From Desulfovibrio desulfuricans DSM 642 (lineage in GTDB: Bacteria; Desulfobacterota; Desulfovibrionia; Desulfovibrionales; Desulfovibrionaceae): 64,000 bases of DNA. Below are positions 43,305 to 52,457 of the stretch, piece by piece. The translations under genes were made by a program, and so were the position numbers. Under the pieces are notes generated by a model. The model ran no database searches, was not told the DNA's origin, and saw only the letters and a list, made by a program, of their open reading frames with translations. Each line of letters begins with the position of its first letter. The first letter of the stretch is position 1. The DNA is taken from contig NZ_ATUZ01000020.1 in NCBI RefSeq assembly GCF_000420465.1, forward strand, positions 1-64,000. Reading direction: 5' to 3'.

Positions 43305-44606
43305 ATGAACAAAAAACTCGTGCGCGATTCCTTTGTGGTTGGGGCGGCCCTGTTCGCCATGCTTTTTGGCGCGGGAAACGTGGTTTTCCCCCCCTACATC
43401 GGTCTGACCGCGGGATCGCAGTGGTTCATGGGTTTTTTGTGCTATTATGCGGCAGATGTGGGCCTTGCCCTGCTGACCATTTACGCTATGCTGGCTTCTT
43501 CTTGCATTGACAGAAAGGAAGGGCTTTTCCACAGGCTTGGCGGAATCCCGGCCATGCTCATGATGCTGGCAATCATCATGTGTATTGGACCGTTGCTGGC
43601 CATTCCTCGTACCGGGGCCACTGCCTTTGCCATTTCCTTTGCGCCGCTTGGCTATTCGTCCAAGGGGTTCAGCCTTGCAAAGGTTCTCTATTCAGGGGCT
43701 TTTTTTGGCATTTCGACCTTACTGGCGTACCGCGAATCCAATATGGTGGACGCCATTGCCCGCTACCTTTCGCCCATCAAGATCGGCGGCTTTTTCCTGA
43801 TTGTATGCGCCGCCGTGGTGTGGCCGCTGGGTGAAATCAACCCCGGTGTGCACGATGCCAGGGTTGCCTGGAACAGCATCCTCGCCGGATATCAAACCCT
43901 GGATGTCATGGCCTCGCTGGTTTACGGTTTTATTATTGTGAATACGCTCAAGGCCAAGGGCTATACCTCCGGCAGCCAAAAGGCGCTTTCCGTTGGCTTG
44001 TCGAGCCTTGTGGCTGGCTTGTTGCTGTTCATAATCTACGGTGGGCTGTGCTACCTTGGTGCTACAGGCTCCGGGCTGTATCCGGCTGATACGGAAAAGG
44101 GCGCGCTGGTATCCGGCCTTGTGGGCGGGCTATTTGGCAGTGCCAGCAATGGGTTGCTGGCTGTAGTTATAAGTGTTTCCTGCATGGCAACGGCTGTGGG
44201 GCTGATAGGCACCACGGGCACCTTTATTTCGCAGTTCAGCAAGGGGCGCTTCAGCTACAGGGCTGTGGTCATCACCACGGGTTTGTTCAGCATGGTGGCC
44301 TCAAACGTGGGGCTGGATAGTATCATTTCCCTTGCGGCCCCGGTACTGATTTTTCTGTACCCCGGCACTCTCGCTGTTATCGTGCTTTCACTGTTTGACA
44401 AGTTCATCAAGAACGACAACATCTTTCGTTTTGCCACCGTTGGCGCTTTGCTGAGCAGCGGCCTGAGCGTGCTTGAAGATTTTGGGCTGCCCATCGGGCT
44501 GACGGCCATGCTGCCTTTTGAATCTGTGGGGCTTGGCTGGATGTTGCCCGCCATGATTTTTGGCATTGCGGGATTTTTTGTGCGGCAGGGCAGGGGCAAG
44601 GCTTAA
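43305..44606 (+). CDS. brnQ: Branched-chain amino acid carrier BrnQ
   Basis: A 433-residue membrane protein with about 12 membrane segments, matching the BrnQ/LivCS family (cation-coupled uptake of Leu, Ile, Val). The N-terminal hallmark FAMLFGAGNVVFPPY is very clear, as is GPLLAIPRTGATAF. The start at 43305 begins directly with the family N-terminus; the ribosome site GGAA is weak, and upstream in-frame starts add residues that do not match the family. No leucine-responsive leader is obvious. Confidence 0.9.
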   Translation: MNKKLVRDSFVVGAALFAMLFGAGNVVFPPYIGLTAGSQWFMGFLCYYAADVGLALLTIYAMLASSCIDRKEGLFHRLGGIPAMLMMLAIIMCIGPLLAIPRTGATAFAISFAPLGYSSKGFSLAKVLYSGAFFGISTLLAYRESNMVDAIARYLSPIKIGGFFLIVCAAVVWPLGEINPGVHDARVAWNSILAGYQTLDVMASLVYGFIIVNTLKAKGYTSGSQKALSVGLSSLVAGLLLFIIYGGLCYLGATGSGLYPADTEKGALVSGLVGGLFGSASNGLLAVVISVSCMATAVGLIGTTGTFISQFSKGRFSYRAVVITTGLFSMVASNVGLDSIISLAAPVLIFLYPGTLAVIVLSLFDKFIKNDNIFRFATVGALLSSGLSVLEDFGLPIGLTAMLPFESVGLGWMLPAMIFGIAGFFVRQGRGKA

Positions 44607-44643
44607 TTTTCAGGCAGTCGGCGCTGGCTGGTGTGCAGCCGCC

Positions 44644-46236
44644 TCACGGAGCCGGTATTTCAGGCGCTGCGGCGTCAATTTTGCCAAAGCATCTGTCGTC
44701 AATCATGATGTGCTGAGCTGTCAGCTCGTAAATCATGAAGTGCAGAAGTGCCGCGATGTCTGCGCCATCGCGCTGGAACTGGGCCAACAGGATGTTGGCT
44801 CTGTCCAGCAAATGCTGATGTGCTTGCATGTGCGCGGGCGCATCCGGGCATCCAATCTGGCTCAGGATGCGCTCCTCAAACTGAAAATGCTCCACCGTGT
44901 CCGCCAGCAGACCTTCAACGGCGGCGGGAATTGCTTTTTTGTCAGCGCCGGAGCCGTCCAGTTGCAGCAGGTTGTTGGCTGTTGCAAACAGGTTGCGGTG
45001 CTGCCGGTCAATTTCCTCATGCCCGCATTCATAAGATTCGCTCCACTGAAGGCGCAATGAGCTTGAAGTGCTGCAAATAAAATTGCTGATACTGCCGTCC
45101 AGATCCTCCACTCTGACCTGATTGCGGCCGCCAATTTTGGCTCTGTACAGAGCCATATCTGCTCGTTGCATCCATTCTTCCACTGTGTCCGTTGCCCGAC
45201 AGGCTGCAACGCCAATGCTGACGGTAACCCTTGAATTAAAAGAAAAGTTAAACTTTTCAAGGTGGTCGCGTATATTCTCCGCGAGGGTTACGGCATCAAA
45301 AAAAGTGGATGAGGGCAAAACCACAACAAATTCTTCCCCGCCCCAGCGCCCCGGCACATCAGTTGCGCGTATGTCGGTGCGCAGCAACCTCCCAAAACCC
45401 CGCAGCACTTCATCGCCGGCAAGGTGCCCAAACTGGTCATTGATGCGCTTGAAGTTGTCCAGGTCCAGCATCAACAACGTAACCGGATGCCCATAGCGGT
45501 GCATGCGCGCCATTTCCTGCTGCAATATCTCTTCAATGCGAACACGGTTCCAGCACCCGGTCAGTCTGTCCAACAGGGCGGCCTTGCGCAAGGCCGCATC
45601 CGAGCGCTCTTTTGCCATGAGCGCAAAGCCAGTTGACACCATGATCAAGGAAATGAAGGTGACAACGTACAGTGTTACCTGAACCGGAGTGGTCTGAAAA
45701 ATGCTCATTATCTGATTGGGAGCAACAATGGCTACACTGAATTTCCACGCAAGCGCGATAATTGACAGCCCAATGCCAAATACCATCAGGTTGCGCCCGC
45801 GCACAGAAAAATCAAATTTGTAGCTTAACAGCGCCTTTTGCACCAGGAATCCCTGAAGTGCCAACATGGCATTGACCAACAGCACGCGAAATATGACCGA
45901 GTCATAGAAAATAAGCACACCAACAGTAATAATAAGGGGTGGCCCCCAGAACAGAAATCTGTATTTCGGATGTTCACCAAGAAAAATATGAACAGCATAG
46001 TAAAAAATTGCATATGAAATAGAAAAAAATGCATTTGCGCATACAACAGACAAAAAACCAGGGATAGTTTCGCGCAGTGCAAAGAGAATATAACTTGTGG
46101 CATGGATGCAGAGGGCCAAACCCCATTCGCGCAACCCATCGCCCGCATGGCGTTCAGAAGCCGCAAGCGCAGACACAGCAAGTGCAATGCAACCGGCGAC
46201 CAGCATCACGAACATTGTTGGAATATGAAATTCCAC
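44644..46236 (-). CDS. Membrane GGDEF diguanylate cyclase fused to bacteriohemerythrin
   Basis: A 530-residue protein. About seven membrane segments occupy residues 1-215, then a GGDEF domain (225-385) with active-site GGEEF and an upstream RATD inhibitory site at the correct five-residue spacing, so c-di-GMP synthesis and product inhibition are likely. The C-terminal 130 residues are a hemerythrin: GHEEIDRQH, HFQFEE, HMQAHQH and HIMIDD supply the di-iron ligands. It may tune c-di-GMP to oxygen or redox state, useful for an anaerobe. I choose a GTG start with GGAG five bases upstream. The stop is 37 bases from the convergent brnQ. Confidence 0.88.
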   Translation of the reverse strand: MEFHIPTMFVMLVAGCIALAVSALAASERHAGDGLREWGLALCIHATSYILFALRETIPGFLSVVCANAFFSISYAIFYYAVHIFLGEHPKYRFLFWGPPLIITVGVLIFYDSVIFRVLLVNAMLALQGFLVQKALLSYKFDFSVRGRNLMVFGIGLSIIALAWKFSVAIVAPNQIMSIFQTTPVQVTLYVVTFISLIMVSTGFALMAKERSDAALRKAALLDRLTGCWNRVRIEEILQQEMARMHRYGHPVTLLMLDLDNFKRINDQFGHLAGDEVLRGFGRLLRTDIRATDVPGRWGGEEFVVVLPSSTFFDAVTLAENIRDHLEKFNFSFNSRVTVSIGVAACRATDTVEEWMQRADMALYRAKIGGRNQVRVEDLDGSISNFICSTSSSLRLQWSESYECGHEEIDRQHRNLFATANNLLQLDGSGADKKAIPAAVEGLLADTVEHFQFEERILSQIGCPDAPAHMQAHQHLLDRANILLAQFQRDGADIAALLHFMIYELTAQHIMIDDRCFGKIDAAAPEIPAP

Positions 46237-46440
46237 TTTAGCTCCAAATTTACCCGATAACAAACGGGAAATATATCTGGTGGGATTACTTATAGTAATA
46301 GAAATATATCATCATTCAAATTATATAATATTGCAAAGAACAGCAACAAGATTGTCCCGTTAAATAAACAATTATCAATAGCGTTTCTTGTTTTGCGATA
46401 GCAGCGTCACGGCCATTGGGGTAGCGTGTTGTTTATACGT

Positions 46441-46488
46441 ATAAAGCAAGAGCGGACCCCCCGTTCAGGAGTTCCGCTCTTGCTTTAT
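46441..46488. terminator. Terminator after the carbamoyltransferase gene
   Basis: ATAAAGCAAGAGCGGA pairs with TCCGCTCTTGCTTTAT (perfect 16-base arms). It serves the minus-strand cassette and lies 25 bases after its stop. Confidence 0.9.
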
Positions 46489-46513
46489 GGTATTTTTATA
46501 ATGCAGCTATACG

Positions 46514-48373
46514 TCAGTCGAGTGTGAAAATGGACTTGAAGTCTACATTTTCCTGCCACTCAGGCTGGTTACGCTTGTCAAAAATCATGTCGCCAAGCAC
46601 AAGGAAGTCCATTTCTGTGCGCATAAAGCAGGTATAGGCATCCATGGGAGTGCAGACAATGGGTTCGCCACGCACGTTAAAGCTGGTGTTGACGACCATG
46701 GGGCAGCCCTGCTCACGCCGGAACGTGTCTATCAGCCCCCAGTAACGGGGATTGGTGCTGCGCGAAACGCTCTGAATGCGGGCAGACCAGTCCACATGCG
46801 TGATGGCCGGGACCGTGGAGCGTTGCAGATACAGCCTGTCGTAGAGCGGCAGCTCGCGCACGTTTTCCGGCAGTTGCGTACGGTGCTTCTGCGCCACAGG
46901 GGCGCACACCAGCATGTAGGGCGACTTGGCGTCAAGATCAAACCATTCGGCGCAGTATTCTTCAAGCACAGAAGGCGCAAAGGGGCGGAACCCCTCGCGA
47001 AACTTGATCTTGAGGTTCAGCTTTTTTTGCATTTCAGGTCTTCTGGGGTCACCCAGAATAGACCTGTCGCCCAAGGCACGGGGGCCGTATTCCATGCGGC
47101 CCTGAAACCAGCCAACCACAGCGCCGTCCGCCAGATGCTGGGCCACCGTGGAGTACAGTTCTTCGAGGTTGGTGTATTCGGTATAGGGCGCGTCAAAACG
47201 GCGCGCAACCCGCAGAATGTCGTTGCGTGAAAACTCCGGCCCAAGATAGGAGCCTTGCATGGCATCAATACCGTTGGGGGATGGACGCTCGTTGCCGCCC
47301 CAGATGTGCCAGGCAGCCTGCGCCGCTCCCAGCGCGCCGCCAGAGTCGCCGGAGGCAGGCTGAATCCATACATTCTTGAAAATGCCGCTGCGTATCAGCA
47401 GCCCGTTGGCAACGCAGTTCAGGGCCACGCCGCCTGCCATGACCAGATTATCACAGCCGGTCAGTTCGCGGGCTGTGCGGGCCAGCTTGAGCACGATGTC
47501 TTCCGTCACCTGCTGGATAGCCAGCGCCAGAGCCATGTATTCCTGGCCGATTTCGCTTTCCGCATCGCGCGGGGGAATACCCAGCAGCTTTTCCCACTTG
47601 TCGCGCTTATACATGCGCAGGCCGGTGGCATAGTCAAAGTATTCCATGTTCAACAGCAGGGAGCCGTCTTCACGAATGTCCACAAGGCCGTCGCAGATGG
47701 CTTTTTTGAGCCTTTCCACAAGCGCCATGTCGCCATCGCCGTAAGGCGCAAGCCCCATGAGCTTGTATTCGCCCGAATTGACCTTGAAGCCGCAGTACGC
47801 GGTAAAAGCCGTGTAGAGCAGGCCCAGCGAGTGCGGGAACTGCTGCTCTTTGAGGATGCGGATGCTGGCGTTCTCGCCAAGGCCAATGGTGGTGGTTGCC
47901 CATTCGCCAACGCCATCAATGGTCAGGATGGCGGCCCTGTCAAAGGGCGAGGGATAAAAGGCGCTGGCAGCGTGCGAAAGATGGTGCTCTGGAAAAAGCA
48001 TCTTGGGCGAGCCGGGGCCGAGCTTGGCTATGGCCTCGCGCAGCATGGAGCGCATGAACAGCTTTTCCTTGATCCAGACGGGAATGGCGGAAAGAAAGCT
48101 GCGCAGGCCAGCCGGGGCAAAGCCGTTGTAGGTTTCAAGCAGGCGCTCGAACTTGAGGTAGGGCTTGTCGTAAAAAGCCACAGCCTCAAGATCGGCAATA
48201 TTCAGCCCGCCCTCACGCAGCACGTAGGCCGCAGCGTGGCTGGGAAATCCGGAATCGTGCTTGATGCGTGAAAAGCGCTCTTCGTGAGCGGCTGCAACAA
48301 TTTTGCCGTCCACCAGCAGCACGGCTGCGGAGTCGTGATAATAGGCAGAAATGCCAAGAATGGCTCTGGGCAT
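46514..48373 (-). CDS. NodU/CmcH/SxtI-family O-carbamoyltransferase
   Basis: A 619-residue carbamoyltransferase of the TobZ/NodU type, which uses carbamoyl phosphate and ATP to carbamoylate a hydroxyl group. The N-terminal Kae1-like domain shows ILGISAYYHDSAA, AAHEERFSRIKHD and HHLSHAASAF (metal-binding histidines), and the C-terminal domain shows MEYGPRALGDRSI and KFREGFRPFAPS. GGGAG lies five bases before the ATG at 48373; an ATG just upstream overlaps that site. It is the last gene of a four-gene unit with DUF5989, SxtJ and SGNH genes. The acceptor is unknown; a surface polysaccharide or a small molecule is possible. Confidence 0.9.
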   Translation of the reverse strand: MPRAILGISAYYHDSAAVLLVDGKIVAAAHEERFSRIKHDSGFPSHAAAYVLREGGLNIADLEAVAFYDKPYLKFERLLETYNGFAPAGLRSFLSAIPVWIKEKLFMRSMLREAIAKLGPGSPKMLFPEHHLSHAASAFYPSPFDRAAILTIDGVGEWATTTIGLGENASIRILKEQQFPHSLGLLYTAFTAYCGFKVNSGEYKLMGLAPYGDGDMALVERLKKAICDGLVDIREDGSLLLNMEYFDYATGLRMYKRDKWEKLLGIPPRDAESEIGQEYMALALAIQQVTEDIVLKLARTARELTGCDNLVMAGGVALNCVANGLLIRSGIFKNVWIQPASGDSGGALGAAQAAWHIWGGNERPSPNGIDAMQGSYLGPEFSRNDILRVARRFDAPYTEYTNLEELYSTVAQHLADGAVVGWFQGRMEYGPRALGDRSILGDPRRPEMQKKLNLKIKFREGFRPFAPSVLEEYCAEWFDLDAKSPYMLVCAPVAQKHRTQLPENVRELPLYDRLYLQRSTVPAITHVDWSARIQSVSRSTNPRYWGLIDTFRREQGCPMVVNTSFNVRGEPIVCTPMDAYTCFMRTEMDFLVLGDMIFDKRNQPEWQENVDFKSIFTLD

Positions 48374-48421
48374 GAAGGCTCCCATGTGTCGTTGGCGCTG
48401 GGTGCGCCTGACCAGATGCTG

Positions 48422-48571
48422 TTAAAAAACAGAGTAAATAAAGGGCGCTATGGCCGAGCCGCTGGTCATCACCACAAGCACGCCAAACAGCAGCAGAACG
48501 AGCACAAGGGGAAGCAGCCAGAATTTTTTGCGCTGCAAAAAAAATTGCAGCAGGTCTTTAAGAAAATCCAT
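48422..48571 (-). CDS. DUF5989 small membrane protein (SxtK-like)
   Basis: A 49-residue protein with one strong membrane segment (WLLPLVLVLLLFGVLVVM) after a charged amphipathic start (MDFLKDLLQFFLQRKK) and a conserved-looking end (GSAIAPFIYSVF). CAGGAGATATCA precedes the ATG. I recognise the DUF5989 pattern: these tiny proteins accompany carbamoyltransferases and SxtJ. Size and order also fit SxtK of saxitoxin clusters. It probably anchors or recruits the carbamoyltransferase at the membrane, which is inference. Confidence 0.82.
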   Translation of the reverse strand: MDFLKDLLQFFLQRKKFWLLPLVLVLLLFGVLVVMTSGSAIAPFIYSVF

Positions 48572-48595
48572 TGATATCTCCTGAAGGAACAAATC

Positions 48596-49006
48596 CTAAA
48601 AAGGATGTTCCAGATCTTTTGCTTCAAAGGTATGGTCGCGCGAAACAAAGGTGGAATCCGTGCTCTTTTTCCAGCCTTTGCGGCGCATGGGGTCATGCCC
48701 GAAAAGACGCATGACAAGCGCCAGCGGGGTCACAACAACAAAAAATATGACGCTCAGCAGCAAACGCGACATGACGGAGCCAAGCAGCAGGGAAAGGCCC
48801 AGCCAGAGCTTTGCCAGGGGCGAGTACAAGCGGGGCCAGACCATGCCCGCCAGCAGCAGCCCCAGAGCAAGGGGCAACAGGGTGAGCGACCGGGTGAACA
48901 TGACGGCCAACAGACATATCAACGTCATGGCCATAGCGGTATCGGCGCATTCCTTGTTGCTCACGGCAGCAGGCAAAAAGCCGAAATGTAGTTTGCGGTG
49001 TTGCAT
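48596..49006 (-). CDS. SxtJ family membrane protein
   Basis: A 136-residue protein with three or four membrane segments (about residues 25-110) and a polar C-terminal tail rich in Lys, Asp and Glu (RRKGWKKSTDSTF). It matches the SxtJ family, named after an unknown gene of saxitoxin clusters. Its ATG overlaps the SGNH gene stop by one base (TGATG), and the DUF5989 gene follows 24 bases later. Function unknown; a membrane partner of the carbamoyltransferase is inferred from linkage. Confidence 0.82.
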   Translation of the reverse strand: MQHRKLHFGFLPAAVSNKECADTAMAMTLICLLAVMFTRSLTLLPLALGLLLAGMVWPRLYSPLAKLWLGLSLLLGSVMSRLLLSVIFFVVVTPLALVMRLFGHDPMRRKGWKKSTDSTFVSRDHTFEAKDLEHPF

Positions 49007-50139
49007 CAGTTTCCTCTTGCAGCGGGGGATGATTGCAGGGCGGCGCGCACATATGGCTCAAGAATGTCTGCGGCAACAGCGTTGCCAAAGGCATTCCAGT
49101 GCTTGTCGCAACTGAAATACAGGTCGGGGTATTTGACGCCGCGTGCAAGCATGGCAGGCATCAAGTCCACATAAGTCGCGCCGGTGTGCCCGGCCAGTTC
49201 GCGCAGCTTGCGGGCAAGGGGCGGTTCCTTGCCGTCATAGTGCTCAAAATCCTGATAGGCAGGAATGGTGAACAGAATAACCTTGCGGTTCCCCGCTTCG
49301 GCCACAAGCTGTTCAATGGAATAGCGCATGATGTTCCATTCGTTCTCTGGCACGGAATAGTACATGGAGCCGCCCGAAGGATCACCGGTATTTTCCGGTG
49401 TCCAGCGGGGTACAAGCTTCATGTTTTCGATCTTGAAATCATTCAGATAAATAGCAACCCGGTACAGGCAGCTCCATTCCAGCAGTGTGAGCTTGAAGCT
49501 CTTTGCCAAGGCCTGAACCTTAGTCGGCTGGGGCAGCTTTTTAACCGGGTAAAAAAGCTTGTAATCAGGATAATCGCCAACCAGATATGGGCGGTAATCG
49601 TCCGTGTCCTGCGTGTAGTAGAAATCCAGGCTGTTATCTTCAAAATCATTGCGGGGCAGAATGCCCAGCAGAACAACATCATGCCTGAACTGTTTAACCA
49701 TATGCTTGTATTGCAGCCATTCTTGAATGGTGCCAAAACCGCCGGACGTGCCGAAATTGAGCACTTCCTTGCCAGTCGAAGCCTCAAGCAGGTTGGAGAG
49801 CCTGTCTTCCGGGCTGTTGCCCCATCCTTCAATAAAAGAATCGCCCAGAATAACCACGCGCGGCTGGTCTGCATCCTTGGTGCGCTCCTTGTCGCGCATG
49901 CCAAAGGCATTGGAAGCGTACTGGGCCGTGAAGCAGGCCTTTTTGTGCAAATATGTGGATGAAGGGTGGTGCCATACGCCAAAATGCTCGTCGCTGAACG
50001 TCCAGAACTTGCTGTTAACGTTCACCAGACTGTAAGACGGCATCTGAATGTTTGTGTTTATATACTTGATGTAGAAATAGGATGCCACCTCAAGCATGGC
50101 TACCAGCATAAACAGAAAAATCAGGAATCTTTTTAGCAT
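49006..50139 (-). CDS. SGNH/GDSL hydrolase-like protein with N-terminal membrane anchor
   Basis: A 377-residue protein. One N-terminal membrane segment (residues 4-26) anchors a periplasmic SGNH domain: the nucleophile block is VILGDSFIEGWG (Ser about 100), followed by a Gly block (FGTSGGFG), an Asn block (GILPRNDF) and the catalytic Asp/His in CDKHWNAFGN. Such domains remove or add acyl groups on glycans. It is the first gene of the cassette, translationally coupled to sxtJ. It corresponds in type to SxtL (GDSL lipase) of saxitoxin clusters. Confidence 0.83.
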   Translation of the reverse strand: MLKRFLIFLFMLVAMLEVASYFYIKYINTNIQMPSYSLVNVNSKFWTFSDEHFGVWHHPSSTYLHKKACFTAQYASNAFGMRDKERTKDADQPRVVILGDSFIEGWGNSPEDRLSNLLEASTGKEVLNFGTSGGFGTIQEWLQYKHMVKQFRHDVVLLGILPRNDFEDNSLDFYYTQDTDDYRPYLVGDYPDYKLFYPVKKLPQPTKVQALAKSFKLTLLEWSCLYRVAIYLNDFKIENMKLVPRWTPENTGDPSGGSMYYSVPENEWNIMRYSIEQLVAEAGNRKVILFTIPAYQDFEHYDGKEPPLARKLRELAGHTGATYVDLMPAMLARGVKYPDLYFSCDKHWNAFGNAVAADILEPYVRAALQSSPAARGN

Positions 50140-50351
50140 AAAGGGGTGGTTGAAAGAAAGTTGCGGGATTCAGGCGTGTGGGCTTCCTCACCGAAGGCGG
50201 CACCTGAACAAAAAGGCCAAAGAGCGAGCATAATCAAGTAGACCATATATGCCTGCTTTGCCAACTTTTCAAGCATGGTTTTGTGGGTGCAGAAACTCTA
50301 TATTCCCGTAAGGCGCGGCCTGCGGCACCTCACTATGTAATCAGAATTGAA

Positions 50352-50398
50352 AATAACCGCACAAAAATCCGTTTTTGCAGGATTTTGTGCGGTTATTC
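50352..50398 (-). terminator. Terminator after prfC
   Basis: AATAACCGCACAAAA pairs with TTTTGTGCGGTTATT with a nearly perfect 18-base stem, 40 bases downstream of the stop. Confidence 0.88.
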
Positions 50399-50437
50399 AA
50401 TTTTATGCAGATGCGAACAGATGAAGTTCTTGTACGG

Positions 50438-52057
50438 CTATCTGATTTCACGTGTGGTGTGAAAGGTTATCTGCGGCCATTCTTCAATAACCCTTGAGAG
50501 CCGCCATTCGCTACTGGAAAGGATGGCAAGGCAGTCGTCGCCATCGTAGGCGAGGTTTGACTGCTGGTCGGATTTAAATGACTCCAGCGCCGCCCGGTCA
50601 TTGGAGGTTATCCAGCGCGCGGCAGAAATGGGGCAGGGCTCGTACAGGGCAATAACGCCGTATTCGGCCTTGAGCCGGGCAATGATAACGTCAAACTGCA
50701 ACACGCCCACTGCGCCAAGAATGTGCGAGCTGTCAGTGATCGGGCGAAAAACCTGAATGGCCCCTTCTTCCGCAAGTTGTTTCAGGCCCTTGGCAAGCTG
50801 CTTGGAGCGCAAGGGGTCAGCCAGCTGCACACGGCGAAAATGCTCGGGCGAAAAGTTGGGAATACCCGTAAACTTGAGCGGCTCCGAGGTTGTGAGCGTG
50901 TCGCCTATTTTCAGGGTGCCGTGGTTATGCAAACCGATAATATCGCCGGGCCATGCGTCTTCAACGCCTTCACGGTCTTGCGCCATAAAGGTGATTGCCC
51001 GCGAAAGCTGCACCTCTTTGCCGATGCGGTGGTGCTTGACCTTCATGCCGCGCTCGAACCTGCCGGAACATATGCGCATAAAGGCAATTCTGTCGCGGTG
51101 GGCGGGGTCCATGTTTGCCTGAATCTTGAAAACAACGCCGGAAAAATCTTCTTCAAGCGGATTGACCACGCGTTCGCCCGTGGCGCATTCCGCCACGCGG
51201 GGGATGGGGCCAGGGGCAAGGCGCACAAGAGTGTCGAGCAGCTCCTGAACGCCGAAATTGTTGACCGCGCTGCCAAAAAACACCGGCGTCTGCTTGCCCT
51301 TGAGGTACAGTTCCTTGTCAAAAGGAAAGCCCGCGCCTTCCAGCAGGTCAATCTCCGTGCGCAGTTGTTCGGCGGCGTCTTCACCAATCAGTTCGACAAG
51401 TTGCGGATCGTTCAATCCATTAATGACCAGGGCTTCCTTGGGGCGGGAGGTCTTTTTGCCGTCCTCCGCAAAAAAGCGGATGGCCTGCCGCTCTATGTCG
51501 TACACGCCCTGAAAGCTTTTGCCCATGCCAATGGGCCAGGTCATGGGCGCGGCCTGAATGCCCAGTGTCTGCTCAATATCGCTCAAGAGGTCAAAGGCAT
51601 CGCGGCCTTCGCGGTCAAGCTTGTTGATAAAGGTCAAAATGGGCGTGTCGCGCATGCGGCACACTTCCATGAGCTTACGGGTCTGCGTTTCAACACCCTT
51701 GACCGAGTCAATGACCATGAGGGCGGAATCCACAGCCGTGAGCACGCGGTAGGTATCTTCTGAAAAGTCCTGGTGACCGGGCGTATCAAGCAGATTGATG
51801 ATATGATCGGCGTAGGTGAACTTCATCACCGAGGATGAAACGGAAATGCCGCGCTCGCGTTCAACTTCCATCCAGTCAGAAGTGGCATGGCGCTGGGCCT
51901 TCTTGGCTTTGACCGCGCCCGCCATCTGGATGGCTCCGCCGAACAGCAGCAGCTTTTCCGTGAGGGTTGTCTTGCCTGCGTCAGGGTGGGAAATAATGCC
52001 GAAAGTGCGGCGTCTGAGCGCTTCGCGACTCATGGCCGATGATATGTTTGTTTGCAT
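50438..52057 (-). CDS. prfC: Peptide chain release factor 3
   Basis: A 539-residue translational GTPase that recycles RF1/RF2 from the ribosome. GTP motifs are intact: G1 [10 protein letters not shown], switch-region RGISV, G3 [14 protein letters not shown] (characteristic of RF3) and G4 NKLDREG. Domains II and III follow at normal length. The ribosome site AGGCAG before the first ATG is modest; a second in-frame ATG lies eight codons in. It is monocistronic. Confidence 0.95.
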   Translation of the reverse strand: MQTNISSAMSREALRRRTFGIISHPDAGKTTLTEKLLLFGGAIQMAGAVKAKKAQRHATSDWMEVERERGISVSSSVMKFTYADHIINLLDTPGHQDFSEDTYRVLTAVDSALMVIDSVKGVETQTRKLMEVCRMRDTPILTFINKLDREGRDAFDLLSDIEQTLGIQAAPMTWPIGMGKSFQGVYDIERQAIRFFAEDGKKTSRPKEALVINGLNDPQLVELIGEDAAEQLRTEIDLLEGAGFPFDKELYLKGKQTPVFFGSAVNNFGVQELLDTLVRLAPGPIPRVAECATGERVVNPLEEDFSGVVFKIQANMDPAHRDRIAFMRICSGRFERGMKVKHHRIGKEVQLSRAITFMAQDREGVEDAWPGDIIGLHNHGTLKIGDTLTTSEPLKFTGIPNFSPEHFRRVQLADPLRSKQLAKGLKQLAEEGAIQVFRPITDSSHILGAVGVLQFDVIIARLKAEYGVIALYEPCPISAARWITSNDRAALESFKSDQQSNLAYDGDDCLAILSSSEWRLSRVIEEWPQITFHTTREIR

Positions 52058-52457
52058 AAATCTGCCTGGAATTCAGAGGTCAGGAGTGTGCCGGTGGGTT
52101 AGAATCCGGCTGCATAGCGGCGCAAAGGCCTGCCGCATAATATTAGCGATGGCTGGCTGGTTGCGCGGGCTTGGCAAAAAAGCAGCACGGCGAATGCCGT
52201 GCGTTTGCGCTGCGCTGCAACCATCAGCATCCACACCGCGAGGACAAAACCTCACGAAACACAGCGTGGGCCGTGCATTTGCCAATACGACAATTTAACC
52301 ACTTACTTTAAGGCAGTCAAACAGTTTGCATGGGTTGACTGCTTGAATTGCAGATGCCCGGCAGCAGTATGAGCCGCAGGTTCGGCAGGTTACAAGCTGT
52401 GAAGGACCTTGTGCACAACACCGCGTGCTGGATTTTCTGGCACTTTTTGATGGATGT
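52058..52457. other. Intergenic region between the HD-GYP gene and prfC
   Basis: No gene is supported. On the minus strand a hairpin GCACGGC-ATTC-GCCGTGC with six T after it (52175-52202) is a likely terminator. A second hairpin (AAGGCAGTCAA at 52310 with TTGACTGCTT at 52335) has no T tract. Confidence 0.5.
52175..52202 (-). terminator. Terminator of the HD-GYP gene
   Basis: Seven-base perfect stem GCACGGC/GCCGTGC with a four-base loop, then TGC and six T on the minus strand. It is 256 bases after the stop, so part of a long trailer. Confidence 0.6.

Noticed and set aside
47255..48271. 338-codon plus-strand frame opposite the carbamoyltransferase
   Set aside because: Antisense shadow without ribosome site; the carbamoyltransferase motifs are continuous on the other strand.
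48385..48421. Upstream ATG for the carbamoyltransferase (12 bases earlier)
   Set aside because: That ATG overlaps the GGGAG ribosome site of the ATG at 48373, which begins the family N-terminus.
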